64,000 nucleotides of DNA from Oxytricha trifallax (GCA_000711775.1 ARYC01018444.1:53342-117341); one strand, 5' to 3'. Numbered from the stretch's first letter, positions 1 to 14,100 are shown. The notes: a model not told the origin generated them from the letters alone. Numbers and translations are program-made.

Positions 1-3000
1 CAAAATCTTATTTAACTTTGATACTCTTCGAATTTGAAACTGTGCTCTTTGGTGAAGCAGTCATTTTTTATCGCAAAAGTATTAGAGAGATGGAAATTAC
101 ATTTAGTTAATAATGGAATTAAATAAAGCTGGCGTGAAAGTGCTTGATTAATCATAAATGGAAAATGGTAAATAATCTTTCAAAGTCTGAATATGTTAAT
201 ATTTATTAGCTAAGGCAATCATTCTTCAAGAATGGATATACTTGCCATTAGAATAAAGGGTCAGCAGTCGAGAGAGATTGAAAAGATAGATCTAACTGAT
301 TGAAGTTTACACATAAATTTTAATCAGAAAATGTGCATAGCTAGCTTATTTCATAGGGTGGTGAGGGATTATGCTTGTTGTTATTTTAAGAATATTCCAT
401 ATGATTTAAAATTGTATGAAATTCCCTGATCAAAATATCATTTTATTTAAATTAATTTGATTTTACTTCGTATATTTCTGAACCAATTTTTGTTCTTTTA
501 ATAATAGCATCGCCTAATTGATAGATCAAACGAAATCTCTTATTTTATTTACAGATATTATTTAAATTTTAAATAACCCTTGACATACTAATTCATTTTA
601 TTTTCCTTAAAGCTTAATTTTTAACTTCTTTATCACTTCATACGCATAATTATTGTTGAATTATATTTATCAGGTTTCTTTCGGATTTTTGCACATTTAC
701 ATTTTCTTTCATAATCGACAGCTACGTTAGTCTGGATAGTTTCAAATCTTTATCTGTCTTCATTGGTTAATTGCTTATTTGCTCTATTTATAAATGATTA
801 TTGACCAATTACAGCTATTACTTAAACCTATTGAGCTTATTAGTCTTAATTTGGCATAGTATATTAATTATTAATTTGCACTTCTTCTATCTATGCCTTT
901 CTTTTTGCTCTCTTCAATCATTTAATCTTAATAATTTGCTTAATTTTTATTCGGATAGAGGCATCTGTCCTCAGTTTCCATTTTTATTTCTTTTTTCAAA
1001 TAGCTAATATTTAGCAATAAAAGATTTGGTGATTTCCTTAAATTCCTTAACTTCATTGACACTACCTAAAACTTTCTCATTTAATGATTAATATACATTA
1101 TTACTCTATAATATTATTAGATGATATTTCTCTTATTATGCTTATTTGCTTTAGAGATTTAAGTAAGGAAGAAAGTAATGGATACATCTTTCTATATTAA
1201 TTCCTCTTATTTTGATTATTACTACTATCTTCTTCACAGAGTGTTTCTTTAGAGGAACTGTTGTGTCACTATTGCCATTTTTTACAATTAAAGCATTTAC
1301 TCTTTGGACTTCATATATTAAACATTCTAAATAATTTTAAATCTAAAGAACATCAACGCCAGTTTACTTTTCTTCTTAAACTTGACATTATTTTAGTTAT
1401 CATTTTTATTTAACTGTTTTTCTCGCAAATTTTGATTGTATAGTTAAACACTTGAAATATAATGTCAATCTATAATATATTTTACTCTACGCTTTAATTT
1501 AAGATTTGCCAAATTAATTTAGAATTGCTAAGAAAATAGACTTCATAAAATAGAAGTGATAAGAATGTTTGATAATCGTTGTACATGGCTGCTTTATTGT
1601 AAAGTCATCAACTTTCTCTTATTCGAAGAAATCTCATCTAGCAGTGTATTTCAAAGATAATGTTTGCATTTTAACAAGGAGTTTTATCATGGTTGTTAAA
1701 TAATTATATTGTAAGGGGATAGTTTGTTAAGTTATTAAAATCTGTAATTTACTTGATTTTTGAACTCTTTTAATATTATTAAATAAAAATCAATATCAAA
1801 ATTCCAAAAATGGAATCATTTAGAATAATGAATAATACTGCTAAATGATATACAGTAAAAAATAGAAGAAATGTAGTTATGATGAAGATTAAAGTTTCTT
1901 TGAAAGATGTATTGCTAGGTGATAATTGCAAATGCAAAATTAATGAGGGCAATGATCTGTTCAATAATTATCATAAAATATATTGATAAATAGAAAGTTT
2001 AATTACAAGATGTAATTCACTCATTAATTAAAAATACTCTACCTTTTTAAAAAAATATTACCATTTAAAATTTAAGTTTATACATTTAATTGATAATTTT
2101 AATGGTGAAAACTTTGGAGTTAATTGTTTATTTTCACAATATTCAATTTGAGTATCGATTTCTTTTCATGATAACTATTGAACCTGCGCTTACCTCTATC
2201 TCTTCTATAACTTAAAATTGTGCTAATATTCTTCAAGAGTATAAAATGAGATGAAAGTGCCTGCATTAAATGAGAGTAGCATGTTTCATATCATTTTAAA
2301 CCTAAAGATCAAATTATACTAAATTAGGAGAATCAAGAAAGGTTTAATCCAGAATATATAATCTTGCTTTTACATATTAAGTAAAACTATTGTTCCTTTT
2401 TCGATTTCAAATATATTAAAGTGTTAATATTTCCCATGTTTTATCTACAGTTCATAATAATTCATCACCTTAATATACATTTCATTTTTATTTCCTAAGA
2501 TTTATGAAAATGAGTTGCTTAATATTTTACCAGACTGCCTACTCAAATACCTTTTCAGTATTGCTAACCACCATATAGGAAAACGTGCTTATGTGGATGA
2601 ATATTAGCATCTCTCTTATTAATATAATAAAATTCATGGAAATGAAGGCTTAAAAAAATTTAAAGTAAAAAATGAGCATAAATATGATAGTATCTTAATT
2701 TTAGTCACAACTTTATACAATTTTTGAAGATATTTTTCACATTTGTTTTATTTATGAGAAAAAGCTATAAAAATAAGCTCAATGCAAACTGCTATTTTTT
2801 ATTGTAAAACTTTATTCAGTCTTATTTAAGGTAAATTCTTCTCAGATAGTGTAATTGTCTAGGAAATTACTATTATGAGAATATGCCCTTCCTTTACTAC
2901 ATATTCAATTCTTATAAATATGTTATGGAATCTTAAGGCATCCCATATATGATACAGAATTCAATCTTATATCGAATCTCTATTTTAAGCTATATCTTTC

Positions 3001-5433
3001 ATTCTGATTTTATCAATATTTCTTCCCAAAAATAGAACAGGCTCAAATGATAAGAGAATAAGTTTTTTACATATGGTTTTTACAGTTCTTAAATTTGGGA
3101 ACATTTATATATTTTATCTTGAGCTATCTTAACTTTAGATTATAGTATTATTAGCCAATTATAGTAAATATATAGCATGTTCTTTTCATTGTAATTAAAA
3201 ACAATCAGAGCTTGAAGTACGCCCTGGACAGCCTTTTATTTACCAAAAGGTCACATATACCGTTGGGTAAGTTTGATAGATGAGGTTATACTAATGTTGA
3301 GACCATAATTTTTCTATAATATTTGAGCGATTTTAAACTATTAATGGTTACATCTATAATATCATGAACTTTATTATCATTTAATGGTTTATTCTTTGGT
3401 TTTTGCTTGCTGTAATTGCTTCAATGCTATTAATAAACGATATCAATGTATTGGTGATGTGGATATAATGCTGGATCTTACATTACTTTGGATGTAGAGC
3501 TGAATAAACCATTGTTTTAATTATTTGTTAGTTTTGATTATAAAGTTAATTGTAATAATATTAAAGATATGGGATTTTATATATTACAACAGTTCTTCAT
3601 TTTTAAGTTTATCATCAACAAAAAAATAATTTAATATCTTATTAAATATAATTAAATAAATTGAATTATATTTATTTATTCTTGATTTCCTATTTTGAAA
3701 CTTCCTTAATAAATAATAAATTATACTTTTATTTTATTTTATTTCTAGTAACCTTTAAATGATAAATATCATATATTTTTAACCTAATATATATTTTCTA
3801 TACATATTTATAAGGCATAATTAAAAATTTTACCAATATTATAATTATACATTTTTGAACTAATTGAAGTAACTCACTACAATGGATCGAAGACATGGGT
3901 AAAATATTCGTAGGAGCCAAAGTATTAAGTACCCAAATTTCCTTTATTCTTGCATAATTACCGTTGATATTACTAAAAAACGGCTACTTTTATACTGCTT
4001 TTCTTATAAATTACTCAGTCATTAATATTACAAATAAATGTCTTAAGAAATTAAGACATTTATTAGATAAAACTCAATTTGAGATTAGTAATATCAATAA
4101 CTTATCATTAACTCTATTATTTTTTGTGTATTTATTTGGGCATTTTGATTGAGCTTTGTAATAATTGTTATTTCATGCGATTGAAAACTTGAAAAGCTTC
4201 GATTCATTATTTTGTTTGAGGAAAGCTTGAAAAATCAATAAATCTAGCTCTGATGACTAATTTTGGTTTGTATTTTCCTCAAGCAGAGCCATCAATACTG
4301 AGAATCAAGGTACAACAAAACCTCTCTATTTTCATTGATTTTAAGCTAATTTTAATGAGTATGAAATTAAACAAATATTTTATAATATTTGATTATAATA
4401 TATAATCAATTATAATGCATACATTAATGCATTCATTTAAACACAAGTCTTGGACTATACAAGTAACCACCAAGCAAGTGTATTATTTAACGCAAAGTAC
4501 TCTCCATTTCAATCATAATTAATAAGGAACTAACTCGTTGTTGCTAACTAGTTCCTCAGTGTAAAAATCTCTCAAGTTGCATCAGGTTTGAAATTGTATG
4601 GCCTTTGTTTTTCTTTATATTTGAAAAACTAGCACTGTGAATGAAGAATTTTCATTTTCTGTAGTTTGGATTTCTAAAAATATAGATTTATAACTATTAA
4701 TATTAGATTTTTATTAATATTATGATTAAATAGCTATATAAAAGTTTAATAAAATATCAAATGCAACCAGAAATATTAAAATTAACTTTGATTTCTCTCC
4801 TTTATAATTAATCATATTGAACCTAAATAAATAACTATACACTATGATATAATTCATTTCATTAATTAATTACTATGTATAAGCTTAAAATAAACTGCAG
4901 ATCATATGTTTTGAATATAAATACTATATATTTAATTTCATTTTGCTGTAATCTGCATTAATTAAAGTAATTAATTAATGAAAACTGGTTTGATTTGAAT
5001 AAAACGCAATATCTGTCTCCATCAATATCGAAGTCTAGATGTATTTCTTTAATTATTATATATTTTTTTAATTAATTATTTAAATCAATAACTTGTGTTT
5101 TAACGGTACTCGATATTAACAAACATATATATATATATATAGATTTTGAATCGACAATTCAATAATAAATTAAAGATTGAATAATGATAAATATGAATTT
5201 ATATAAACAAAAGTATATTTTAAATCTATTTATTTTAGTTTGACTTCATTTATAAATATTCAGATATATTTGTATATAAATTTATTTATTATTGAATACC
5301 TCATGCCATTTAACTAACATTATTGCTTTCTAAATTACAATGTATTAACTAATAAAAATCAATATATTTTATTTCTAAAATTATTTTTTTATAATAATAA
5401 TAATTTCTAATTAATTTGAAAAGATTTATTAAT
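1..5433. other. AT-rich stretch without recognisable gene
   Basis: Very AT-rich, with scattered ciliate-code open stretches no longer than expected when only TGA stops translation. A minus-strand open stretch at about 700-1400 has mixed, Lys/Glu-rich composition and could be decayed coding DNA, but I recognise no motif in it. No tRNA, rRNA or transposon end was seen. A short (AT)n run lies near 5125-5141. Most likely germline-limited intergenic or IES DNA. Confidence 0.5.
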
Positions 5434-5852
5434 TATTATAGAAATACATTTGAATTTGGAAAATTAATTATAAATTAATTTATTATAAATCAAAATCGTG
5501 GCAGTTAATGTTGGCCAATTTAAACGATCTTGGGCTTATTCGATAGAGAATTTAAAATTAGCTGGACTTTATTATTGGCGGTACTATTTTATCGCATCGA
5601 GGGAGCGAGATAACTCGACTTTAATGTGAGGGTATAATTTAATGAATTTAGATGAGTTTAATTAAAGTCGAGTTATCTCGCTCCCTCGATGCGATAAAAT
5701 AGTACCGCCAATAATAAAGTCCAGCTAATTTTGAATTCCCTATCGAATAAGTCCAAGATCGTTTAAATTGGCCAACATTAACTGCCACTAATTTCAATTT
5801 ATTTTAATTTAATTATAATTAATTTTCCAAATTCAAGTGCATTTCTATAATA
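5434..5852. mobile_element. Palindromic MITE-like element, copy 1
   Basis: Two arms of about 190 bp (5434-5625 and 5660-5852) are almost perfect reverse complements around a ~35-bp spacer, so the DNA or its transcript would form a long hairpin. The inner arm carries GGCGGTACTATTTTATCGCA and ATCGAGGGAGCGAGATAA, far more GC-rich than the surroundings. The same arms recur, more diverged, at 6588-6834. No coding sequence is present, so this is a non-autonomous fold-back/MITE type element; the helper is unknown. Confidence 0.8.
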
Positions 5853-5889
5853 CAACTTTTAATTCACATTTCGGTATTTTATGATAAGC

Positions 5890-7700
5890 ATGACTTTTAA
5901 ATTTTTTATAAAATTAATTAGTATTATTCATTTAAGAGTTCTCTTTGAAAGCATTCTATTAAGTCAAACATTTATGATTCATTGTCTAGTTTAATGATTA
6001 CAGTGAACAGATCTTTCAAGTTCACCACTTGTACAAACTTTTTTAAATGCCCAATTATTCTTCTTCTTTACTCTTATTTTTCTCTATTAAAGACTTAAAT
6101 TTCTACTTGCCAGCAAAACATTCTAACATTATAAAAATTACTGAAAAAACATCCCAAAATTAGTCCCCACTTTCTATTTTAAGATATTTGTTGACATATT
6201 TATTCTTTATTTTTGGGAAATATTTGATTAATCCCCATTTTTAATTGAACACATTTGTAATTTATTATGAATATTTTAAATCATCATCATTATAAATTAA
6301 GAAGTTATCTGGCTTGGTGTCTCGACAAATAAATCCAATTTTATGTAATTATTAAATACTCTCCATAATAGCTAGCATGTATAAATTTATCAAATCCTTA
6401 ATAACTCTTTAGTCCAGTAATTGTTTCAAAGTTATTTAATAGGATTTTGTAATTATTTCTAGGTCATCATCATAAATTTTAACTCCATTAACTTAATATT
6501 GAAATTCGAGATTTTAATTTGAAAGTATTTTACTATTGTAAGAATATATTTGAAATTGGGAAATTATATTAAATTATTATAATTTTATATCAAAATATTA
6601 GCAATAAAGATGGTCAATTTAAGAGATTTTGGGCTCATTTGATACGGAATGTATAATTAGCTGAATTTACTTGTGGCGGTACTATTTAATCGCAAAGTCA
6701 TATTATCTCGCTCCTGAGATGCGATAAACAGTACCGCTAAAAGTAAATTTAGCTAATTTTATATTCCGTATCAAATGAGCCCAAGATCGCTTAAATTGTC
6801 CATCTTTAATTGCCAATATTTTGATTTAAAATTATTTTAATTTAATATAATTATGTATTCCTCCAATAGTTTAAATTATGAGACTAGGCCATCAATTTGC
6901 TCATTTTTGTCAACAATCTTTGTAAATTTATAATAGTGTACTTTTTGCTCAAGGCCTAGAACATAATATCTACTTTGCCCTAATTTTCAATAACTGATTT
7001 ATGAAGGTACGATTCTTCAAGAACATGCTTGAACTCTGGGAAATTTGATTCATTAAATAACAGTTTGTTATAATTTTCCTTCTTAGGCTCTCCCTAATTT
7101 TCCAAATTTTATTGTATATTATTTATTTATTATAAATCGTTTTCAAGGAATTAGATTAACTTTCAATGTTCATTTCTCTTTTTATCAGATTCACTTTATA
7201 ATTTTAAAAGTAATTAATATTTTCTATTAATTTTTATTGTTGATGCAGTCAGTGTATTGATTTAGCAAAAAAACATCCTATAATAAAAATTATATAAATT
7301 CTAAACTTACTTTTGGCATACCATTTGTTTACATTAATTCAACCTCTGAATGACTTAAATAATGATTAATCAAAACGCTTCAATTTTTGGATTGTTAGAA
7401 ATTACGTTATGATATGTTACAATTATAACTTCTGCCCTTTTTTTTGAGTTTAACAAATTTTTACTTTAACTTTTTGATTTTGTTGAAATGTTTTCTGAAC
7501 TATAGTTCATCATAGACTTTGTTTTAGTGATAGAAAATGTTTAGGTATTTAGGTTTTCAACAGTATCTTATTCTTCTTAAACTATTGACTCTATTTCTGG
7601 AATTTTCTTAAGTGAATCTATATTTGTCAACATCTTTTAGATTACTTTTTTTATAGTGTTATCTCCTATATCCTTCATTATTATAAGCTTAGCTTGACTA
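5890..7700 (-). pseudogene. Kinase-like gene of a diverged TBE-like element (relic)
   Basis: On the minus strand near 6320-6400 a ciliate-code frame reads GFICRDTKPDNFLI, a protein-kinase catalytic loop (HRD changed to CRD, then KPDN), preceded by MESIQQLHK. Further on (about 6150) SGDQFWDVFSVIFIMLECF aligns with the subdomain IX region that reads TQWDIWALAVIIIE in the intact TBE kinase at 37730-39178. TGA stops and frame changes break it, and palindromic MITE copy 2 (6588-6834) interrupts it. With the next two genes it reproduces the TBE order and orientation: kinase minus, middle ORF plus, transposase minus. Ends are approximate; the N-terminal zinc-finger part is not securely seen. Confidence 0.55.
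6588..6834. mobile_element. Palindromic MITE-like element, copy 2
   Basis: A shorter, diverged copy of the 5434-5852 element. The arms share GGCGGTACT, ATCGCA, GGGCTCATTTGATACGGAAT and AGCTAATTTTA in inverted orientation. The motif ATCTCGCTCCTGAGATGCGAT survives on only one side of the centre, so part of one inner arm is lost. It lies inside the kinase relic of the diverged TBE-like element. Confidence 0.7.
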
Positions 7701-8093
7701 TCAATGAAGTTTGTAAAATAAAAATGCACAATTTAGATTGATATACTTGTATTATAGATTGATTTAATTATGATTAGTTTATAATGTTTAATTCTAAGAT
7801 AGATTAATATAAATATTCATATATTTTTATTATAAATTATTAATTAATCTAATTTATAATTTTAAGTAAATGTTAGAAAAACCTTAACCTATCAAAGAAT
7901 TAAAATAACATACATTCTTTATATATATGATAAGAGTTTGTTAAGTTATTTTTAGATTATTTAAATTAAAAAATTAACTATTTTAATTGTATTTTTACGG
8001 CTTTTAACATTAAAATGCATGAGCATTTTAGTATGAATTAAATTAAATTTGATGATTATAAATCATTAAAGAATTAAATTAAGTCTTATAAGA

Positions 8094-8813
8094 ATGGAAA
8101 GTGTCTCACAATTCTATAATGCAAATGTCTAGCATTTGACACCAGAATATTTTAAGGAAGACTCAGCTCTAAGTAAGACTGGCACACCTTTTTTAAATAT
8201 CACAGTAAGAATAATTAAAAATTAAGTAAAAATAGAGGGTTACTGTCTCCCAAAATACAAAGCGACTACAATGATATTCCTAAAAGCTTTTCTTCAAGGT
8301 TCAAAATATCTAATTAAATAAAAAGATATTAATACGACAAATATCCCATTACTCGAGTTAAAGATCTAAAATAAATTGAATGAGATGAAAGTTAATATAC
8401 TGGATTTTTAAATTTAATAGGTGAATTATTAAAAAATACCACTGGATTAAAATATCATGAGGCACTTGAATTATTATAAAGACAAGCCATATTACCTAGA
8501 AGATAATACTTTTTTAGCATAGTTTGAACCCCAGATCCTGAATATCTTGAAAATTTGTATAAAAGTCAAAATAAAATCAGGAATCAAACAGATATTGATT
8601 AGACATAACAACAAGCTATAGTCATTAGAGATGACTTATTCAGGGAAATTTAATAAGAACCATTCTTCACAAGTAAGAATAAATTAGTTTTTAATTAAAT
8701 TATAATAGAGTAAAGTGGCAAAGGCACTGCCTTGCTAAAAGTGCAGGCCAAGCTAACAGATAGTTGATAAAATAAAAAAAAAATTGATTTGTGGCAGTAA
8801 ATATAAACCCTGA
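8094..8813 (+). CDS. Middle-ORF protein of a diverged TBE-like element
   Basis: An uninterrupted 239-codon frame in the ciliate code (many TAA/TAG read as Gln, ends in TGA), invisible under the standard code. The start MESVSQFY resembles the MESV/MESI/MESM starts of the middle ORFs in the window's TBE copies. The stretch LPKYKATTMIFLKAFLQGSK lines up with LPTMEGTKISFLKAILCEEK at 27445-28233, with further Lys/Ile-rich similarity after it. No function is established for this TBE protein. The position between a minus-strand kinase relic and a minus-strand transposase relic supports the assignment. That the frame is open while its partners are broken may be chance or recent function. Confidence 0.6.
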
Positions 8814-8941
8814 GAATTACAATATGGAACAAGTTGATGAATCTAAAATGAAGAGATAAAATAAAATGAGATAGAAAAGTACTAATAAATTTTTGATAGT
8901 TTTTAATTAACTAAATTAATTATATTACGTTGAATTAATTC

Positions 8942-10254
8942 TCATTGCTTATTAGCAAGCAAAAGTTCTTCTATTTTATCATAGTGTCTATTTCCATGTT
9001 TTCTAATAAAGTCTCTGTCAATTTAATATAAGGAATCAAGAATTATATCGAGATGTTTATTATTAGAAAACTAAAAGTCTAAATCTCTTACTTTTAATCT
9101 TAATTTAAGCAACAACTTCCTCAATGCAATGAAATTATGATGAGTAGGGTAGGGTTTGTTTAATAAAATTTATCAGACATAATTATTCATTTATTTCTAG
9201 ACTAACTTTGATCTGTGAACCCTTAAGTTGTCAATAAATAACATTAATTTCTAATTATTGTTAATCATGAAATTGAGCTAAAAATTCTTAAAATTTAAGT
9301 ATATTAATTGATTTATCTAAAAGAATATATTTTTCTTTACATCTTTGGTAGCATATACAAAGTACAAATGCAACAGTTTTTAATTTGATTTCTTATCATT
9401 AAAATTCAGTATTTTTATATTTATTAGTCCAAGCATTATTTTTGAGTGAGTAAGTTAGAATGTGGTCTTGTCAACGTAAGCAATCTTTATTTATTTCGTA
9501 CTTTAATTCTCTTTTTATTTAAATTATCTAATTCTCTCCATCTTCAATTGATTCTTATCTCTTCTATGTTAAGTGATAAACCTTTTTTATTTATCAATAT
9601 TTTATTCCAAATTACTTATATATTATTAACAATGTACGAGGACAACTAATTTTTGTTAGTGGAAATTTTAGATTAAACAGTTAGCATCTTATAAGTATGG
9701 TTTTATCTTAACACTTTTAAAGTTAATTTTGGAATGTGAAAAATAAAAGCTACTTCACTTATTTTTTAAATTATTGATAATCTGGGTATAGGGAATAATT
9801 ATTAACTGTTAAGTTTAGAGAGAGAGTCAATTCTGCCTAATCACATGAGTCGTTATATTTAAAAGATATTAAATTTATTTATAAGAGAAATAGACGAGCT
9901 TTTAAAAATATGGCTTCAAGGTATAAAATTTTAATTTTTAGACTTTATCAATGTCTTGTTCGGTGGCTTGTTAAAGAGATCTCATTTTAGTTAAGAATTT
10001 ATTATTATAATTTTATGAATTAATTATTCTAATAAGTATGGAAAATGCCGATTAATATAATTTTTATTAAAGTCAAAATTTTAAGTTTTTGCTTTACTTA
10101 CAGCTCTGATATTAGAGTTGATATATTTGCAATCAACTGCTTGGGCTATATCGCTTTCATTAACATTAAATATTTTCAATTCATCCTTTTATACTAAACA
10201 TTCTAATCCTTTTGCATTTATATATTTATCCTTCATATTAAATTGTAAATCCAT
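8942..10254 (-). pseudogene. IS630/Tc1-type transposase of the diverged TBE-like element
   Basis: Minus-strand frames give the three parts of a DDE transposase in order: IAYVDKTTFQLTHSK (first Asp, compare FIHADEAVFTFNTF in TBE), KLMLFIDNLRVHRSK (second Asp, compare IILFVDNLSVHK), then after a frame change LPYSSQFHCIEEVVAQIK (catalytic Glu, compare PYSPQFNGIEF). An N-terminal part near 10100-10250 reads DELKIFNVNESDIAQAV, matching the TBE helix-turn-helix region, and is followed by a strong GTAAGT donor at 10101, where the other TBE transposases have an intron. Broken by several TGA codons and shifts. No C4A4 end was found. Confidence 0.6.
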
Positions 10255-10771
10255 AATAATAAAACAGAAGATCATGTTATATCAATTTTTAATAATTTTA
10301 ATTAAATTAAACTTATATAAAACTAAGCTATATGTTTGTAATAATATTTCAAATATGCTAAACTAGCCAGACATTGTGATCGGCTTCGCATAAGATTCCA
10401 AAGAACTTGACTTTAATGCTATCAAAATTATATATCAATTCATTACAATTGTAAAATAACATGGTTTAAAATGAGAGGTAATGATAAAAATTTTGGTATT
10501 GCAAACTAGTCATTATTATTAAAATTTAATTGATATAACAAAAATATAATGAGCTACATCAATAGCACTTATTGAAATTAAGTAAGAAGTATAAAGACAT
10601 ATTGCAGTTAAAATATTATATAAATTTCAATTAAACCCACTAAAAAGTTAAATTGAATTGAATGAAAATTTATTGATTAAAAAAAAACGCATTCTAATTA
10701 AAATAAATAAATATACTCAAGTTAAATAAAAGTAATAATTAACATTAAAGGTCAGTTCTAGAATATTTTCC

Positions 10772-11104
10772 ATGAATAAATAAGAAAAAATTTAGAATTA
10801 TCTTGTTTTATTAAGTCCTGACATCAAATTGGTTCCTAAACTAATCTTCAATGTCACAAAGATATCAGGAAATGATTGAGATCTTCCAAGGACAAGTTTG
10901 TTAAATTTAAACAACTACAATGAAATATAAGGCGAGTTAGAGGAATAAGAAGGTTAAATAAATAATACAATTTACTAAAGAAAACTCTAATTTTATAATA
11001 ATTAGAATAATCATGAATATAGTAATTGCTATTAACAAAGCAGAGCTAAAGAGAAGCTAATAAGTATAGAAAGTACTTTAGAAGTATTTTCAATTTAGCC
11101 ATGA
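10772..11104 (+). pseudogene. Possible decayed ORF, unknown
   Basis: A ciliate-code frame of 110 codons starting MNKQEKIQNYLVLLSPDIK with mixed, protein-like composition and one internal TGA. I do not recognise it. It lies about 500 bp beyond the transposase relic and could be unrelated. Chance open frames of this size are common in AT-rich DNA with one stop codon, so this is weak. Confidence 0.2.
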
Positions 11105-14100
11105 TCTTCTCATTTTCATAGTAAAATAAACTCAACAATATGAAATAAAGACTAAGATTTAATTAAATAAAGTATTTTGAAAATAAAGTTAGTTGGAATC
11201 AAAAATTTTAAATAATCTTTTCTTTTTTGTTATCCTTAAATATTTTGCTTTTCTCATTCCTAGAAATACCCTTTTTATCTCTGTTGATGAAAGTCCTTAA
11301 ATTATCAAACAAATATCTGTTAGCTCTATTATTTCGTGTATTGTAACTTATTTTTGAGAATTATGTCTTCTATAGTCTTTTTTTCTTCTAAGAATCCATT
11401 CTTTAATTTTTGTAATGAGAATCTTTATTTTAATTATTCAAAATCTCCTTTTACGCTGATAATACATCACTCCACATTGTCACTTAAATATAATTTTTCC
11501 AACCCCGTGAACTTATGTTTTCCGGTTATCTATCTTAAACCATTCCAATGAGTTGCAATTTCTTAGCCACTTCCCTTAATAATTTTCGCAAATCTGCCGT
11601 TTAGATTCTGTTATCCACATGAAAAAGAAAACTTATGTTAATATTAGCTCAATTTACATAGAAATAATCTACTTTTCTGACATTTTATTACATAAGGTAA
11701 AGAGCTGTATCATCGTGGTATTGATCACACATAACTATATTATAAAACTTTCCATTGTATAGTTTGAGTGCTTGAGATTCCAAATCATTTCAAAGGGAGT
11801 TTTAAATGACAATTCCAACAATTTAATGCATGCTATTAAGTGTCTTTATGTTATATATTCCTTTAATGCTTAAATAATTTATATCTTTTGTTGCAGTTGC
11901 ATATTTGCTGGTAGTTTGACTTTTTTATTATTTGATTTTTTTATGGTAAAGGTGAAAGTGCTGATAAACATTATTCGAATCTAAGTTTTTGACTTTGCTT
12001 TGCAAAATTTTAAAAATAGGCACTTGAATTAGGCATCCTTGTCCTTAACGTAATCAGGCTATTTATTATCTTAATATTTGCTAATAATTCCTTAAATTAT
12101 CTTTAAAATTAATTTAAGTTATTTATGATATATTAATAAATTTATTAATTAACTATTTAAGCAGTTCTTATAAAACGGAACAAAAAATAAAATAATAATG
12201 TGCGAAATATTCGTTACTTAAAAAAGTATGTTTGTTTATAAGACAGATTATAAAAGCCTAAAAGGTGTGCCCATTATTTGGGTTAATTATTAATAAATAG
12301 AAAAGAATAGGAAATTATTTTTATTGTAAAATAAATTAACAGCCTTAATTAAATCAAATTTCGTAAATTTAATTATATATGATACATACTTAAAGAAATA
12401 GAAGGGTTCCAATTAGGATGCTCATAATCTATAATTATCAACTAAATAGAATTTTTGCATATTTTATTAGATTTTAGTAATCAATTTTACTTTGTGAATA
12501 GCTGATAACAACTCAAACTAGACAGTTATAAAATAAATAATAGGGATTTTATATATTGTGAAGTACAAATTGCAGATTGTTTTTATGAACTTAATTATTA
12601 ATTATTGATATATATATATATTGGTTTACATAACTTTGAATTCATCAACCTATAATATTTCTAAATTATAGCAAATAACTTACTAGAAAGTTAATTATAA
12701 AAATCTAATTACTTACAATGAGGATAATGCTTAGATATAAAGACTGGATTTACTTTCTATAATCTTATACATTAATCTATCTTAAATATGATATGAAAAC
12801 TTAATTATTTATTATGTTTATTATAAATTACACTTAGTTTTTATTTTTGAAATTTTATGATCGACCTAAAATATATATATAAATTATAAAATTAATTTTG
12901 ACATTATAGTTTGAATTTATCCTGAAATTGGTGAGATATTCTTAAACTTAACTAATTTTAAAAATTAAATCACACTAGATTAATTTTACTTTAAGTTTTA
13001 GTTAATTCTTTAAATTTAGAAAATAATTCATAAATATTTTAAAATTATAAAACATAAATAAATATGTACAATCAAACTTCTTAACTATTTATTTTAAATA
13101 GTATGAGTATGTATTTTATAATCAGTTATTGATAAAATACAAATGATTTGGAATTAATAAACATCAAATATAATACTACTGTCACAAAAATGATTGTTAT
13201 TAATTATTTTTAATTTTATCATAAATATGCGATAAAAAATCCATTTACTACTTTTTTAATTACTAACTGACTCTTAAATAGCAAGTTATTTAACTTATAT
13301 TTTTACATTTTCACTATAAATCTTTTCAAGCGAAGAAACTATCATGATTTCAATTACATAAAATATGATTTCTAATAGTTTTGAGAAATTAAAATTAAAT
13401 AAGTTCTTGTCTATTATAGAAGAGAATTTATCCGTTTCTGATTAAATACTTAAATAAAAATAATAATCATCAATAAAAATAGCAATAAAATAAGAGAAAA
13501 ATCTATGATTACGATAGATAAGTCTTTTAATTTTACAAATATTGAATTATATTAGGAAAATCTGAGTTCATTCTACCTAGCTATGATTAAAGTTTGAAGA
13601 ACCTCGCTGCTTTATTTAAATTATAACAATACGTAATTTTTTCTGTTTTTATTAACTCCTTATTTAAAATTAACTTTTTTCAAATTCATAACAATAATAT
13701 GCTATTCGCGTATATTAAAGCAGAAAGTTAAGATAAACAGTTAGGGAGTCAGTTAATTTAGATCACGGATGCTTAGTTAAAGAAAAAGATGTATAAATAT
13801 ATATTGATCTATTGTACAATCTACCTATAATATTTACCTATTTATGAAAAATCAATGCAACCCATTTTGAGAAATCATGCATCTCTCTATTTTTATAAAG
13901 GAACTCAATAAAAATATTTTTTAGGTAGCTGAATAGTGCAGTGAGTAAGGATACCATAGATGCTAAATTTCACACAAATCTATTGCAATTTAAGTCCTAT
14001 CAAACTTAGGAAAACTTAAACGGTCCCTTTCATTAATCTAATCCCTAGCATTAAATCGCCATTATTTCTCAACGAGAGTAAAAAGAAAATAAAAAAATAA

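Noticed and set aside
801-1007. Short hydrophobic standard-code ORFs in the AT-rich first 12 kb (also near 1779, 3964, 9446, 10118, 11336)
   Set aside because: Low-complexity translations of AT-rich DNA. Those near 9446 and 10118 lie opposite the transposase relic.
2240-2727. Plus-strand frame starting MKVPALNESS resembling TBE kinase IPALN
   Set aside because: Only a few residues match, no catalytic loop follows, and the rest is low complexity.
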